Part shown: piece after piece, positions 1 through 6,791 of the stretch
Layout of the letters: the number at the start of each line of letters is the position of its first letter
Position numbering within the stretch: the first letter of the stretch is position 1
Assembly (NCBI GenBank): GCA_016285815.1
Contig: JAEERN010000189.1
Span: 1-10,519 of the forward strand
Length of the DNA: 10,519 bases
Reading direction: 5' to 3'
From: Clostridiales bacterium
GTDB lineage: Bacteria; Bacillota; Clostridia; Oscillospirales; QAMX01
Notes under the pieces: model-generated
The model's input: only the letters and a program-made list of their open reading frames with translations
Database searches by the model: none
What the model was told of the DNA's origin: nothing
Translations under genes and position numbers: made by a program

Positions 1-404
1 ACCGCCGCGTCCGCGCCGACGCGGTCCCCTGCCTCCAGGACCAGCACGTCCCCCGGCACCAGCGCCGCCGCGGGAACGGTCTTCTCCTCGCCCGAGCGCA
101 CCACCCGGGCCGTCGGCGCGTTCATCCGCGCCAGCGCGGCCACGGCCTTTTCCGTGCGCCAGCTCTGGACCGTGCCCAGCAGGGCGTTGGCCAGCACGAT
201 GGCCAGCACCGTGAAGGCCTCGGTGAACTCGCCCAGCAGGGCCGACACCACCGCCGCGGCGATCAGCACCAGAACCATACAGTCCCGGAACTGTTCGGCG
301 ACGATGGCCGCCAGTCTGTGCTTTTTCTTCGTTCCGATCTCGTTGGGGCCGCAGCGGGCCAACAGGCGGGCGGCCTCGGCGTCGGACAAGCCTCGGTTTT
401 CCAT
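1..404 (-). CDS. P2-type cation-transporting ATPase, N-terminal part (truncated by window edge)
   Basis: About 134 codons of an ATP-driven membrane cation pump, read leftward and cut by the window edge. Residues 1-30 resemble the cation-ATPase N-terminal domain (LSDAEAARLLARCGPNEI). Two hydrophobic segments follow at about 43-57 and 62-79, corresponding to TM1 and TM2. The stretch from 80 (VQSWRTEKAVAAL) matches the P2-type linker, and LVPGDVLVLEAGDRVGAD at 115-132 is the actuator-domain signature of P-type ATPases. The phosphorylation DKTGT motif lies outside the window. The ATG at 404 is preceded by AAAGGA at 416-421, 11 nt away. The family (Ca2+ ATPase, PMCA/SERCA-like) is clear, but the ion cannot be settled because the transport-site helices are missing. 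It is divergent from prfB, and I see no strong promoter for it in the 177-nt gap. Confidence 0.88.
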   Translation of the reverse strand, partial: MENRGLSDAEAARLLARCGPNEIGTKKKHRLAAIVAEQFRDCMVLVLIAAAVVSALLGEFTEAFTVLAIVLANALLGTVQSWRTEKAVAALARMNAPTARVVRSGEEKTVPAAALVPGDVLVLEAGDRVGADAA

Positions 405-520
405 GCGATACGACGTCCTTTCGGCGAGGATCTCGATCCTCTCGTTTCGCTACATGGATATTCCGCCGGGAAACGGCCTATGACTTTGCCCGTCCGGGGC
501 GTTTTTCGACGCCGCCGGGC

Positions 521-549
521 TTTACAGCGCGGCCGGAATCTGGTATAAT
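521..549 (+). promoter_or_regulatory. sigma-A promoter of prfB, extended -10
   Basis: The -35 box is TTTACA at 521-526 and the -10 box is TATAAT at 544-549, separated by 17 nt. A TG at 541-542 gives an extended -10 (TGGTATAAT). Transcription should start near 556, leaving a leader of about 25 nt before the prfB ATG. The near-consensus match and position make this a confident housekeeping promoter, probably also serving comM and the hydrolase downstream. Confidence 0.85.
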
Positions 550-581
550 AGGATAAGATCGAGAAAAAGGAATCGCTGAAC

Positions 582-1703
582 ATGATAGAACTGGACGAAT
601 ACAAGCAGCGGGCCGCGGCGCTGGTCCCCGCCATCGGCGAGATCGCCGACGCGCTGGACGTCAAGAGCCTTCGGAAGGAGATCGCCGAACTGGAGGAGCA
701 GAGCGCTTCTCCCGAGTTCTGGAACGACATGGGCGCTTCGCAGAAGGTACTGCAGAAGCTGAAGCAGGCCAAGAACAAGGTCGGCCTCGTGGACCGGCTC
801 CAGGCCCGGACGGAGGACGTCCGGACCATGATCGACATGGCCGTGGAGGAGAACGACGACAGCCTTTCCGGCGAGATCGCCGAAGAGCTGAACGCGCTGG
901 AGCGCGAAACGGAAGATGCGCGCCTGGCCGCCATGCTGTCCGACGAATACGACAACACCAACTGCGTCCTTTCGCTCCACGCGGGCGCCGGCGGGACCGA
1001 GGCCCAGGACTGGGCGCTGATGCTCTGCCGGATGTACATCCGCTGGGGCGAGCGGCGCGGTTTTTCCGTCAAGGTCACCAACATGCTGGACGGGGACGAG
1101 GCGGGCATCAAGTCGGCGGACATCCTCATCGAGGGCGAGAACGCCTTCGGTTATCTCAAGTGCGAGGCCGGCGTCCACCGTCTGGTGCGCATCTCTCCCT
1201 TTGACGCCAGCGGCCGGCGGCACACGTCCTTCGCCGCGGTGGAGGTCATGCCGCTGATTGACGACAGCGTCGAGGTCGAGATCCGAGAAGAGGACCTGAA
1301 GGTCGATACCTACCGCTCCAGCGGCGCGGGCGGACAGCACGTCAACAAGACCGAATCCGCCATCCGCATCACCCATATCCCGACGGGGATCGTGGTGGCC
1401 TGCCAGAACGAGCGCAGCCAGCACCAGAACCGCGAGGTGGCCATGCGGATGCTCCGCTCCAAGCTCATCGAGATCAAAGAGCGCGAGCACTACGACAAGA
1501 TCTCGGACATCAAGGGCGATCAGAAGGCCATCGAATGGGGAAGCCAGATCCGCTCTTACGTCTTCATGCCCTACACGCTGGTCAAGGACAACCGCACGGG
1601 CTACGAGGTCGGCAACGTCAACGCCGTCATGGACGGCGACCTGGACGGCTTTATCAACGCCTATCTGCGCGCCAAGGCCAACGGCACGCTGAACCTGAAA
1701 TAA
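582..1703 (+). CDS. prfB: Peptide chain release factor 2 (RF2)
   Basis: RF2 recognises UGA and UAA stop codons in the ribosomal A site and triggers peptide release. The 373-aa product has the family's usual length. An N-terminal helical domain comes first, then the SPF anticodon-like tripeptide at 205-207 (RISPFDASGRRHTSF), which marks RF2 rather than RF1, and the catalytic GGQ at 250-252 (SGAGGQHVNKTESA). The C-terminal WGSQIRSYVF and DGDLDGFINAYL stretches are also typical. The ATG is preceded by AAAAAGG at 564-570, 11 nt upstream. Most bacterial RF2 genes carry an in-frame UGA near codon 25 that needs a +1 frameshift; here that place (codons 25-26, CTG GAC at 654-659) is open and the gene reads straight through. 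It is first in a run with comM and a hydrolase, with a hairpin after its stop codon. Confidence 0.97.
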   Translation: MIELDEYKQRAAALVPAIGEIADALDVKSLRKEIAELEEQSASPEFWNDMGASQKVLQKLKQAKNKVGLVDRLQARTEDVRTMIDMAVEENDDSLSGEIAEELNALERETEDARLAAMLSDEYDNTNCVLSLHAGAGGTEAQDWALMLCRMYIRWGERRGFSVKVTNMLDGDEAGIKSADILIEGENAFGYLKCEAGVHRLVRISPFDASGRRHTSFAAVEVMPLIDDSVEVEIREEDLKVDTYRSSGAGGQHVNKTESAIRITHIPTGIVVACQNERSQHQNREVAMRMLRSKLIEIKEREHYDKISDIKGDQKAIEWGSQIRSYVFMPYTLVKDNRTGYEVGNVNAVMDGDLDGFINAYLRAKANGTLNLK

Positions 1704-1707
1704 AAAC

Positions 1708-1757
1708 GCGCGGACACGGCTCTCCCCGCCCGGGGCTCGGCCGTGTCCGCGTTCTGT
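1708..1757 (+). terminator. Hairpin after prfB, weak terminator or attenuator
   Basis: A perfect 12-bp stem is formed by 1709-1720 (CGCGGACACGGC) and 1740-1751 (GCCGTGTCCGCG), plus a G-U pair at 1708/1752. The 19-nt loop holds a second small stem, CCCC (1724-1727) with GGGG (1732-1735). The following bases (TTCTGTAAG) are a poor U tract, so termination is probably partial. The comM ribosome site begins only 6 nt after the stem, so the hairpin could tune expression of the downstream gene. An A-rich stretch at 1702-1706 flanks the left arm. Confidence 0.6.
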
Positions 1758-1765
1758 AAGGGGAG
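1758..1765 (+). promoter_or_regulatory. Shine-Dalgarno site fixing a TTG start for comM
   Basis: AAGGGGAG lies 7 nt before the TTG at 1773. This placement supports the TTG start; the upstream in-frame GTG at 1743 sits inside the preceding hairpin and has no ribosome site. Confidence 0.7.
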
Positions 1766-1772
1766 AACGCTC

Positions 1773-3272
1773 TTGGTATCCAGGATCTGGTCCGTGGGGA
1801 TCCGCGGCATCGACGGATACGCGCTGTCCTGCGAGTGCTTCCTGTCGGGCGGCCTGCCGGCCTTCGACGTGGTCGGCCTGCCGGACGCCGCCGTGAAAGA
1901 GTCTCGCGAGCGCGTGCGCGCCGCCATCAAAAACTGCGGCTTCGAGTTTCCCATGCGCCGCATCACCGTCAATCTGGCCCCCGCGGACACCCGCAAGGCG
2001 GGGGCACTGTACGATCTGCCCATCCTGCTGTCCATTCTGGCGGCGGGCGACCAGCTCAGCGCCGACTTCACCGAGACCGCTTTTCTGGGCGAGCTTTCGC
2101 TGGACGGGCACCTGCGCCCGGTGAACGGCGTCCTGCCGGCGGCCATCGCCGCGGGGCGCGCCGGCATGCGGCGCCTCTTTGTCCCCGCCGCCAACGCCGA
2201 GGAGGCCGCCTTGGCCGGCGGGCCGGAGGTCATCGGCTGCGAGACGCTGGGCGAGGTGGTCGCCGTTCTGCGCGGCGAGGCCGAGGCGGTCCCTGCGGCG
2301 GCCTCGCCGGACGCCGTGCGGGAGGAATACCCCGTGGACTTCGCCGACGTCAAAGGGCAGGAGAGCGCCAAGCGCGCCATGGAAATTGCCGCGGCCGGCG
2401 GCCACAACCTGCTGCTGTGCGGCCCGCCGGGAAGCGGCAAGAGCATGCTGGCCCACCGGCTTCCCACCATCCTGCCGGACATGACGCTGGCCGAATCGCT
2501 GGAATCCACCAAGATCTACTCCGTGGCGGGGCTGCTGCGGCGCGAGCGGCCGCTGGTCCTGCTGCGCCCCTTCCGCTCGCCCCACCACACCACGTCCGCC
2601 GTCAGCCTCACCGGCGGCGGCAGCGATCTGCACCCCGGCGAGGTCAGCCTGGCCCACAACGGCGTGCTGTTTCTGGACGAGCTGCCGGAATTCTCCCGCC
2701 AGACGCTGGACGTGCTGCGCCAGCCCATCGAGGACGGCGTGGTCAGCATCTCCCGCTCCACCGGAACGGTGACCTACCCCTGTCAGTTCATGCTGGTGGG
2801 CGCCATGAACCCCTGCCCCTGCGGCTGGTACGGCCACCCCTCCGGCCGGTGCACCTGTTCGCCGGGCATGGTGAAAAGCTACGCCGGACGCATCTCGGGC
2901 CCCATGCGGGACCGCCTCGACCTGGTGGTCAACGTGCCCGAGGTGACCTTCGAAGAGATCAGCGAGCGAAGCCGGGCCGAGTCCTCGGCCTCGATCCGGG
3001 CCCGGGTGAACCGCGCCCGTGCCGTTCAGGCCGAGCGCTTCGCCGGAACGGGCGTCACCTGCAACGCCCGCCTGCCCGCCGAAAAGCTCGACGACGTCTG
3101 CGCGCTGGGCCCGGAGGAAAAGGCCGTGGTCCGCGCCGCCTTCGATCGCCTCGGCCTCACGGCCCGCTCTTACACCCGTCTTTTAAAGATCGCGCGCACC
3201 ATCGCCGATCTGGACGGCTCCGGATCCATCCGAAAACAGCACCTCGCCGAAGCCCTGCGCTTCCGCGGGTAG
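1773..3272 (+). CDS. comM: ComM/YifB family Mg-chelatase-like AAA+ ATPase
   Basis: A 499-aa AAA+ ATPase of the YifB/ComM family. In naturally competent Gram-negative bacteria ComM is a helicase that drives branch migration of transformed DNA; its role in Clostridia is not settled. The N-terminal ChlI-like domain (about 8-140) has the signature GLPAFDVVGLPDAAVKESRERV. The AAA+ core (about 185-395) has Walker A GPPGSGKS at 217-224, Walker B VLFLDE at 298-303 and arginines in SGPMRDRLDL (R379, R381). Cysteines 348, 350, 360 and 362 in NPCPCGWYG...CTCS are characteristic of the family. A Mg_chelatase C-terminal domain ends the protein. The TTG start gives MVSRIWSVGIRGIDGYAL, which matches the family N-terminus. 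The start lies 69 nt after the prfB stop and the stop lies 25 nt before the hydrolase start. Confidence 0.94.
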   Translation: MVSRIWSVGIRGIDGYALSCECFLSGGLPAFDVVGLPDAAVKESRERVRAAIKNCGFEFPMRRITVNLAPADTRKAGALYDLPILLSILAAGDQLSADFTETAFLGELSLDGHLRPVNGVLPAAIAAGRAGMRRLFVPAANAEEAALAGGPEVIGCETLGEVVAVLRGEAEAVPAAASPDAVREEYPVDFADVKGQESAKRAMEIAAAGGHNLLLCGPPGSGKSMLAHRLPTILPDMTLAESLESTKIYSVAGLLRRERPLVLLRPFRSPHHTTSAVSLTGGGSDLHPGEVSLAHNGVLFLDELPEFSRQTLDVLRQPIEDGVVSISRSTGTVTYPCQFMLVGAMNPCPCGWYGHPSGRCTCSPGMVKSYAGRISGPMRDRLDLVVNVPEVTFEEISERSRAESSASIRARVNRARAVQAERFAGTGVTCNARLPAEKLDDVCALGPEEKAVVRAAFDRLGLTARSYTRLLKIARTIADLDGSGSIRKQHLAEALRFRG

Positions 3273-3297
3273 CGCTTATTGAAAAGAGGTAACTCCC

Positions 3298-3936
3298 ATG
3301 ATCTGCGACGAGACCTTCTCCGTCACCCGAACGAATTCCCTCCCCTGTCGGCTTTACGTCCCCGACGAAGCCCCCGCCGGCCCCCTGCCGCTGGTGACGT
3401 TCCTGCACGGCGCCGGCGAGCGCGGGACCGACCCGGCGCTTTTGAGCGTCCACGGCCCCTTCCGCCGCATCGCCGAGGGCTGGCGCCCGGACTTTCTCTG
3501 TCTGGCGCCCCAGTGCCCCGAGGGCGTCCGCTGGACCGACCTGACCGAGCCGCTGGGCGAGCTGATCCAGTCCACCGCCGACCGCCTCGGCGCAGACCGC
3601 TCCCGCCTCTATCTCACGGGGATCTCCATGGGCGGCTTCGGCATCTGGGCCATGCTGGCCCGCTGGCCGAAGCTGTTCGCCGCGGCGGTGCCCATCTGCG
3701 GCGGCGGCCAGCCGTGGGCCGCGTCGGAGTTCGCCTCGGTCCCCGTCCGCGTCTTCCACGGGGACGCCGACGGCGTCGTGGACTGTCACTACAGCGTCGA
3801 CATGGTGACCGCGCTGAAGGCCCTCGGCGGCGACGCCGAGCTGACCCTGTACCCCGGCGTGGGCCACGACAGCTGGACACAAACCTATGAAAATCCGGAC
3901 GTCTGGGCGTGGCTGCTGGCACAGAAAAAGGCCTGA
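3298..3936 (+). CDS. Alpha/beta hydrolase, dienelactone hydrolase / predicted peptidase type
   Basis: A 212-aa single-domain cytosolic alpha/beta hydrolase. The oxyanion-hole segment LHGAGERG is at 36-43, the nucleophile elbow GISMGG at 108-113 (Ser110), the likely acid Asp158 or Asp162 in HGDADGVVD (154-162), and the catalytic His190 in GVGHDSW. This layout is that of the phospholipase/carboxylesterase, dienelactone hydrolase and polyhydroxybutyrate-depolymerase-like superfamily, close to predicted peptidases of the COG4099 kind. The substrate cannot be told from sequence. No signal peptide is visible. The ATG follows AAGAGG at 3284-3289 by 8 nt. It lies 25 nt after comM and is the last gene before a strong terminator, so it is probably co-transcribed with prfB-comM, although the functions look unrelated. 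Confidence 0.88.
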   Translation: MICDETFSVTRTNSLPCRLYVPDEAPAGPLPLVTFLHGAGERGTDPALLSVHGPFRRIAEGWRPDFLCLAPQCPEGVRWTDLTEPLGELIQSTADRLGADRSRLYLTGISMGGFGIWAMLARWPKLFAAAVPICGGGQPWAASEFASVPVRVFHGDADGVVDCHYSVDMVTALKALGGDAELTLYPGVGHDSWTQTYENPDVWAWLLAQKKA

Positions 3937-3961
3937 CGGGGAAAGCGCCCGCCGTTTCCGA

Positions 3962-4025
3962 CAAAAAACCCGGCCGCGGGGCCCCTCGTCGGGGCGCCGC
4001 GGCCGGTCTTTTTGTTTTTTCTTTT
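3962..4025. terminator. Strong, probably bidirectional intrinsic terminator
   Basis: The arms 3970-3985 and 3991-4006 form a 16-bp stem with one G/G mismatch (3980/3996) around the 5-nt loop TCGTC. On the plus strand a T-rich run follows (TCTTTTTGTTTTTTCTTTT). On the minus strand a run of six Ts follows (A run at 3963-3968). It sits between the convergent hydrolase (stop at 3936) and oxidoreductase gamma subunit (stop at 4036), so it can stop both operons. Confidence 0.92.
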
Positions 4026-4035
4026 CCCGACGGGA

Positions 4036-4560
4036 TCAAAGGGCAAAGCCCGCGCGAAGGGCCTTCATGTTGGGCTCGAAGAAGGCGGGGCGCTTGGCGG
4101 TCAGCGCGCGGATGGTGCTCTCGGCGCCGTCCGGATCGCAGAAGCCCGTCACCGCCAGCAGCTTGCCCGAAACCAGCATGTTGGCCTTGACGCCCAGCTG
4201 TTCGGCCAGCGTCGTGAAGGGAATGCCGTAATAGGTGACGTCCGTCCGCGCCGGGGCGCGGCCGATGAGATCGGTGTCGTAGATCACGCTGCCGCCCGGG
4301 ACCACCGACGTCTCGAACTTGTCCAGCGAAGGCAGGTTCAGCGCCACCAGCTGGGTGGGCGTGACCACCAGAGGCGAGGCGATGGGCTCGGTGCTGATGT
4401 TGACGCCGCAGTTGGACGTGCCGCCGCGCATCTCCGGCCCGTAGGACGGGATGAACGAGACTTCGAACCCGTGCTCCATGCCGATCTCCGTCATGAGCTT
4501 GCCGATGGTCTGAACGCCCTGTCCGCCGGAGCCCGCGATGAGGATGTTGAACTCTTTCAT
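4036..4560 (-). CDS. 2-oxoacid:ferredoxin oxidoreductase, gamma subunit
   Basis: The 174-aa gamma (POR_N/EKR-type) subunit of a four-subunit 2-oxoacid:ferredoxin oxidoreductase, which oxidatively decarboxylates a 2-oxoacid with CoA and passes electrons to ferredoxin. Visible signatures are the Rossmann-like GSGGQGV at 10-16 and SYGPEMRGGTSNC at 39-51, both typical of KorC/VorA-type gamma subunits; the length is normal. The ATG overlaps the stop of the beta gene in an ATGA tetranucleotide, and GGAGG at 4571-4575 lies 10 nt upstream inside that gene, so translation is probably coupled. It is the last gene of the operon and ends 11 nt from the bidirectional terminator. The substrate (branched-chain 2-oxoacid or 2-oxoglutarate) cannot be decided from this subunit. 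Confidence 0.93.
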   Translation of the reverse strand: MKEFNILIAGSGGQGVQTIGKLMTEIGMEHGFEVSFIPSYGPEMRGGTSNCGVNISTEPIASPLVVTPTQLVALNLPSLDKFETSVVPGGSVIYDTDLIGRAPARTDVTYYGIPFTTLAEQLGVKANMLVSGKLLAVTGFCDPDGAESTIRALTAKRPAFFEPNMKALRAGFAL

Positions 4561-5318
4561 TTCGCTTCCACCTCCGCAAAGGCGTCCCGGTCGCAGTACA
4601 CGCCGAGAGGATAGTACGGGATCATGTCGCGGCGCAGCCGCTCCAGCGCCTCGATGGGCGTCAGGCCCCAGTTGGACGGACAGGTGGACAGCACCTCGAC
4701 CAGCGAGAAGCCCTTTCCGGCGATCTGGTTCTCAAAGGCCTTTTTGATGGCCTTTTTGGCCTGGATCACGTTCTTGACGCAGTCGACGCTGACCCGCTCG
4801 CAGTAGGCGGTGCCGGACAGGGTGGCCAGCATCTCGCACACGCGGATGGGATAACCGGCCAGCTTGGGATCCCGTCCGTAGGGGGACGTGGTGGTCACCT
4901 GTCCCGGCAGGGACGTGGGCGCCATCTGGCCGCTGGTCATGCCGTAGATCGTGTTGTTGATGAAGATGACGGTGATGTTCTCGCCGCGGGTGGCCGCGTG
5001 GACCGTCTCGGCCGTGCCGATGGCGGCCAGGTCGCCGTCGCCCTGATAGGTGAACACCACGTTCGCGGGGTTGGCGCGCTTGACGCCGGTGGCGACCGCC
5101 GGGGCGCGGCCGTGGGCCGCCTCGATCATATCGCACTCGAAGTAGTTATAGGCAAACACCGCGCAGCCCACCGGGGCCACGCCGACGGTCTTGCCGCAGA
5201 TGCCCAGCTCGTCGATGACCTCGGCCACCAGCCGGTGGACGATGCCGTGGGTACAGCCGGGACAGTAGTGCATGGTGACGTCGCAGAGGGCGTCCGGCTT
5301 TTTGAAAACGACAGACAT
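4557..5318 (-). CDS. 2-oxoacid:ferredoxin oxidoreductase, beta subunit (thiamine pyrophosphate binding)
   Basis: A 253-aa catalytic subunit that binds thiamine pyrophosphate and one [4Fe-4S] cluster. The TPP/Mg motif runs from GDGD at 93-96 to NN at 121-122 (QGDGDLAAIG...INNTIYGMTSGQ). Likely cluster ligands by family comparison are C19 and C22 (CPGC), C52 (APVGCAVF) and C213 (VLSTCPSNWG). The KorB/VorC-type family is clear; pyruvate-specific enzymes differ in these segments, so a 2-oxoglutarate or branched-chain 2-oxoacid substrate is more likely. The ATG at 5318 shares one base with the alpha stop (TGATG), and a full AAGGAGG site at 5326-5332 lies 7 nt upstream. The 3' end overlaps the gamma gene by 4 nt. 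Both overlaps indicate coupled, stoichiometric synthesis. Confidence 0.94.
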   Translation of the reverse strand: MSVVFKKPDALCDVTMHYCPGCTHGIVHRLVAEVIDELGICGKTVGVAPVGCAVFAYNYFECDMIEAAHGRAPAVATGVKRANPANVVFTYQGDGDLAAIGTAETVHAATRGENITVIFINNTIYGMTSGQMAPTSLPGQVTTTSPYGRDPKLAGYPIRVCEMLATLSGTAYCERVSVDCVKNVIQAKKAIKKAFENQIAGKGFSLVEVLSTCPSNWGLTPIEALERLRRDMIPYYPLGVYCDRDAFAEVEAK

Positions 5319-6379
5319 CACAGTACCTCCTTGCAAAGCGCGTCGATCTCCGCGCGGATCTCCGCCGGCGTGGGGACGACGCCGCCCGTGCGCCCGAAGA
5401 AGCGCACCGGCCGGGAACAGCCGATGGCCAGACGCACGTCGTCGATCATCTGTCCCATGCTCATCTCCACGTCGAGGAACCCCTTGGCGTGGGCCGCCGC
5501 CTCGGCATAGGCCGCGGACGGGAAGGGCCACAGGGTGATGGGCCGCACCATGCCGACCTTGATGCCGTCGGCCCGGGCGGCGCGGATGGCGTTGCGGCAG
5601 ATGCGCGCCGTCGAGCCGTAGGCCGTGACGATGATGTCCGCGTCCTCCGCCAGCCACGTCTCGACCCGCACCTCGTTCTTCTCCACCTCGGCATAGCGCT
5701 CGTACCGCTCGCGGACGACGCGCTCCAGCTCCTCCGGCTGGATGTAGAGCGAGTTCAGGATGTTGTGCTTCCGCGCGCCGCGGGTACCCTTGGCGGCCCA
5801 GGGCTTCTCGGGAAGCTCGGTCACAGGGTCCGGCAGGCGGACGGGCTCCATCATCTGGCCGATGATGCCGTCGCCCAGGATCATGACCGGCATGCGGTAC
5901 TTGTCGGCCAGATCAAAGGCCGTGCCCATGAGGTCCACCGCCTCCTGGATCCCCGCCGGGGCCAGGGACAGCACGCGGAAATCGCCGTGGGCAAGGCCGC
6001 GGGTGGCCTGCCAATAGTCCGCCTGGGACGGCTGGATGCCGCCGAGGCCCGGACCGCCGCGCTGGATGTTCACGATGACCGCGGGCAGATCGCTGCCCGC
6101 CAGATAGGAGATGCCCTCGGCCTTCAGCGAGATGCCGGGGCTGGAGCTGGACGTCATGGCCCGAACGCCCGCGGCAGACGCGCCCAGCACCATGTTGATG
6201 GCCGCGATCTCGCTCTCCGACTGGAGGAACGTTCCGCCGATCTTCGGCATCTTTTTTGCCATGTATTCCGGAAGCTGGGTCTGGGGCGTGATGGGATATC
6301 CGAAGAAGCAGCGGCAGCCCGCGCGGATGGCGGCCTCGGCCAGCGCCTCGTTGCCCTTCATCAGGATCTTGTCAGACAT
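5318..6379 (-). CDS. vorB: 2-oxoacid:ferredoxin oxidoreductase, alpha subunit (VorB/KorA type)
   Basis: A 353-aa alpha subunit carrying the pyrimidine-binding domain for TPP and the transketolase C-terminal-like domain. The signature YPITPQT is at 28-34, the conserved acids E55 and E57 follow in QSESEIAAINMVLGASAAG, and SSSPGISLKAEGISYLAGSDLP at 78-99 is typical of 3-methyl-2-oxobutanoate dehydrogenase subunit VorB and of KorA. A stretch around GDGIIGQMMEP lies mid-protein, and GRTGGVVPTPAEI near the C-terminus is also family-typical. The ATG at 6379 was chosen because AAAGGGTG (6391-6398) lies 11 nt upstream; an in-frame TTG at 6388 is too close to that site. The gene starts 22 nt after the ferredoxin stop. 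VorB and KorA are hard to separate by eye, so the symbol names the family, not a proven substrate. Confidence 0.92.
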   Translation of the reverse strand: MSDKILMKGNEALAEAAIRAGCRCFFGYPITPQTQLPEYMAKKMPKIGGTFLQSESEIAAINMVLGASAAGVRAMTSSSSPGISLKAEGISYLAGSDLPAVIVNIQRGGPGLGGIQPSQADYWQATRGLAHGDFRVLSLAPAGIQEAVDLMGTAFDLADKYRMPVMILGDGIIGQMMEPVRLPDPVTELPEKPWAAKGTRGARKHNILNSLYIQPEELERVVRERYERYAEVEKNEVRVETWLAEDADIIVTAYGSTARICRNAIRAARADGIKVGMVRPITLWPFPSAAYAEAAAHAKGFLDVEMSMGQMIDDVRLAIGCSRPVRFFGRTGGVVPTPAEIRAEIDALCKEVL

Positions 6380-6390
6380 GCTCTTCAATC

Positions 6391-6398
6391 CACCCTTT
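6391..6398 (-). promoter_or_regulatory. Shine-Dalgarno site fixing the alpha-subunit start
   Basis: AAAGGGTG on the minus strand lies 11 nt from the ATG at 6379 but only 2 nt from the in-frame TTG at 6388. This rules out the longer reading that would begin MKSMSDK. Confidence 0.6.
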
Positions 6399-6401
6399 CG
6401 C

Positions 6402-6605
6402 TTATTTTTCCACCGTGATGGCCACGTGCGGACACATCATCGCGCACATGGCACAGCCCAGGCACTTGTCCTGCTCCGCCACTTCCGCCGGATGGTACCC
6501 GGCGGCGTTGAGTCTCTTCGAAAGAGCGATGATATGCTTGGGACAGGCGGTGGTGCAGAGTTCACAGCCTCTGCAGCGCTCTTCGTTGACGGTGACTTTT
6601 GGCAT
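6402..6605 (-). CDS. 2[4Fe-4S] ferredoxin-type delta subunit of the 2-oxoacid oxidoreductase
   Basis: A 67-aa protein with two complete CxxCxxCxxxCP motifs, at 11-22 (CRGCELCTTACP) and 48-59 (CLGCAMCAMMCP), so it should hold two [4Fe-4S] clusters. It is first in the operon before the alpha, beta and gamma genes, the usual delta-alpha-beta-gamma (KorDABC-like) order, and so is probably the subunit that relays electrons from the TPP site to free ferredoxin. The insert of about 25 residues between the motifs is normal for this subunit. The ATG is preceded by AAGTGAGG at 6616-6623, 10 nt away. The gene starts about 50 nt downstream of the operon promoter. Confidence 0.93.
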   Translation of the reverse strand: MPKVTVNEERCRGCELCTTACPKHIIALSKRLNAAGYHPAEVAEQDKCLGCAMCAMMCPHVAITVEK

Positions 6606-6654
6606 CGGTAACCGACCTCACTTCAATGCCGCTATTCGCGTTTTGTATTGTTTA

Positions 6655-6682
6655 ATTATAGCACAGGCGGACCGGGATTCAA
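6655..6682 (-). promoter_or_regulatory. sigma-A promoter of the oxidoreductase operon, extended -10
   Basis: On the minus strand the -10 box is TATAAT (6655-6660) with an extended TGC before it (6661-6663). The -35 box is TTGAAT (6677-6682) with a 16-nt spacer. Transcription should start near 6648, leaving a leader of about 42 nt before the ferredoxin ATG. Confidence 0.8.
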
Positions 6683-6774
6683 AGAAGTAAACCGTTCAAA
6701 TTTAGCGGGACTTCGCCCTGATAAAGTGACCATATTCCCCAAAACCGCCGCGCTCCGGCGCCCCGGCGGGAAAG

Positions 6775-6791
6775 CCCGGTTGACAACCGGG
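6775..6791. promoter_or_regulatory. 17-bp palindrome over a -35 box, possible operator
   Basis: CCCGGTT-GAC-AACCGGG is a perfect inverted repeat (7-bp arms, 3-bp centre) that contains the TTGACA -35 box at 6780-6785. A repressor bound here would block the promoter. It is followed at 6796 by TTTT, so in transcripts entering from upstream it could also form a weak terminator hairpin. No copy of the motif is visible at the facing ferredoxin promoter. Confidence 0.45.

Noticed and set aside
545..550. TATTAT on the minus strand as a -10 box for the P-type ATPase
   Set aside because: It overlaps the strong prfB -10 box and lacks a -35 box at proper spacing; it is probably the complement of the AT-rich prfB element.
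1743..1772. GTG at 1743 as an upstream start for comM
   Set aside because: It lies inside the 3' arm of the hairpin and has no ribosome site; the TTG at 1773 has AAGGGGAG 7 nt upstream and gives the family's usual N-terminus.
522..2837. A very long open frame (771 codons) on the minus strand across prfB and comM, and similar long frames opposite other genes
   Set aside because: The predicted products are low-complexity and rich in Arg, Gly, Ala and His, as expected for antisense frames in GC-rich DNA. They lie opposite genes with clear family motifs and have no family signature of their own.
6745..6769. Stem CCGCCG/CGGCGG between the two divergent promoters
   Set aside because: A 6-bp GC stem with a 14-nt loop and no T tract is expected by chance in this composition.
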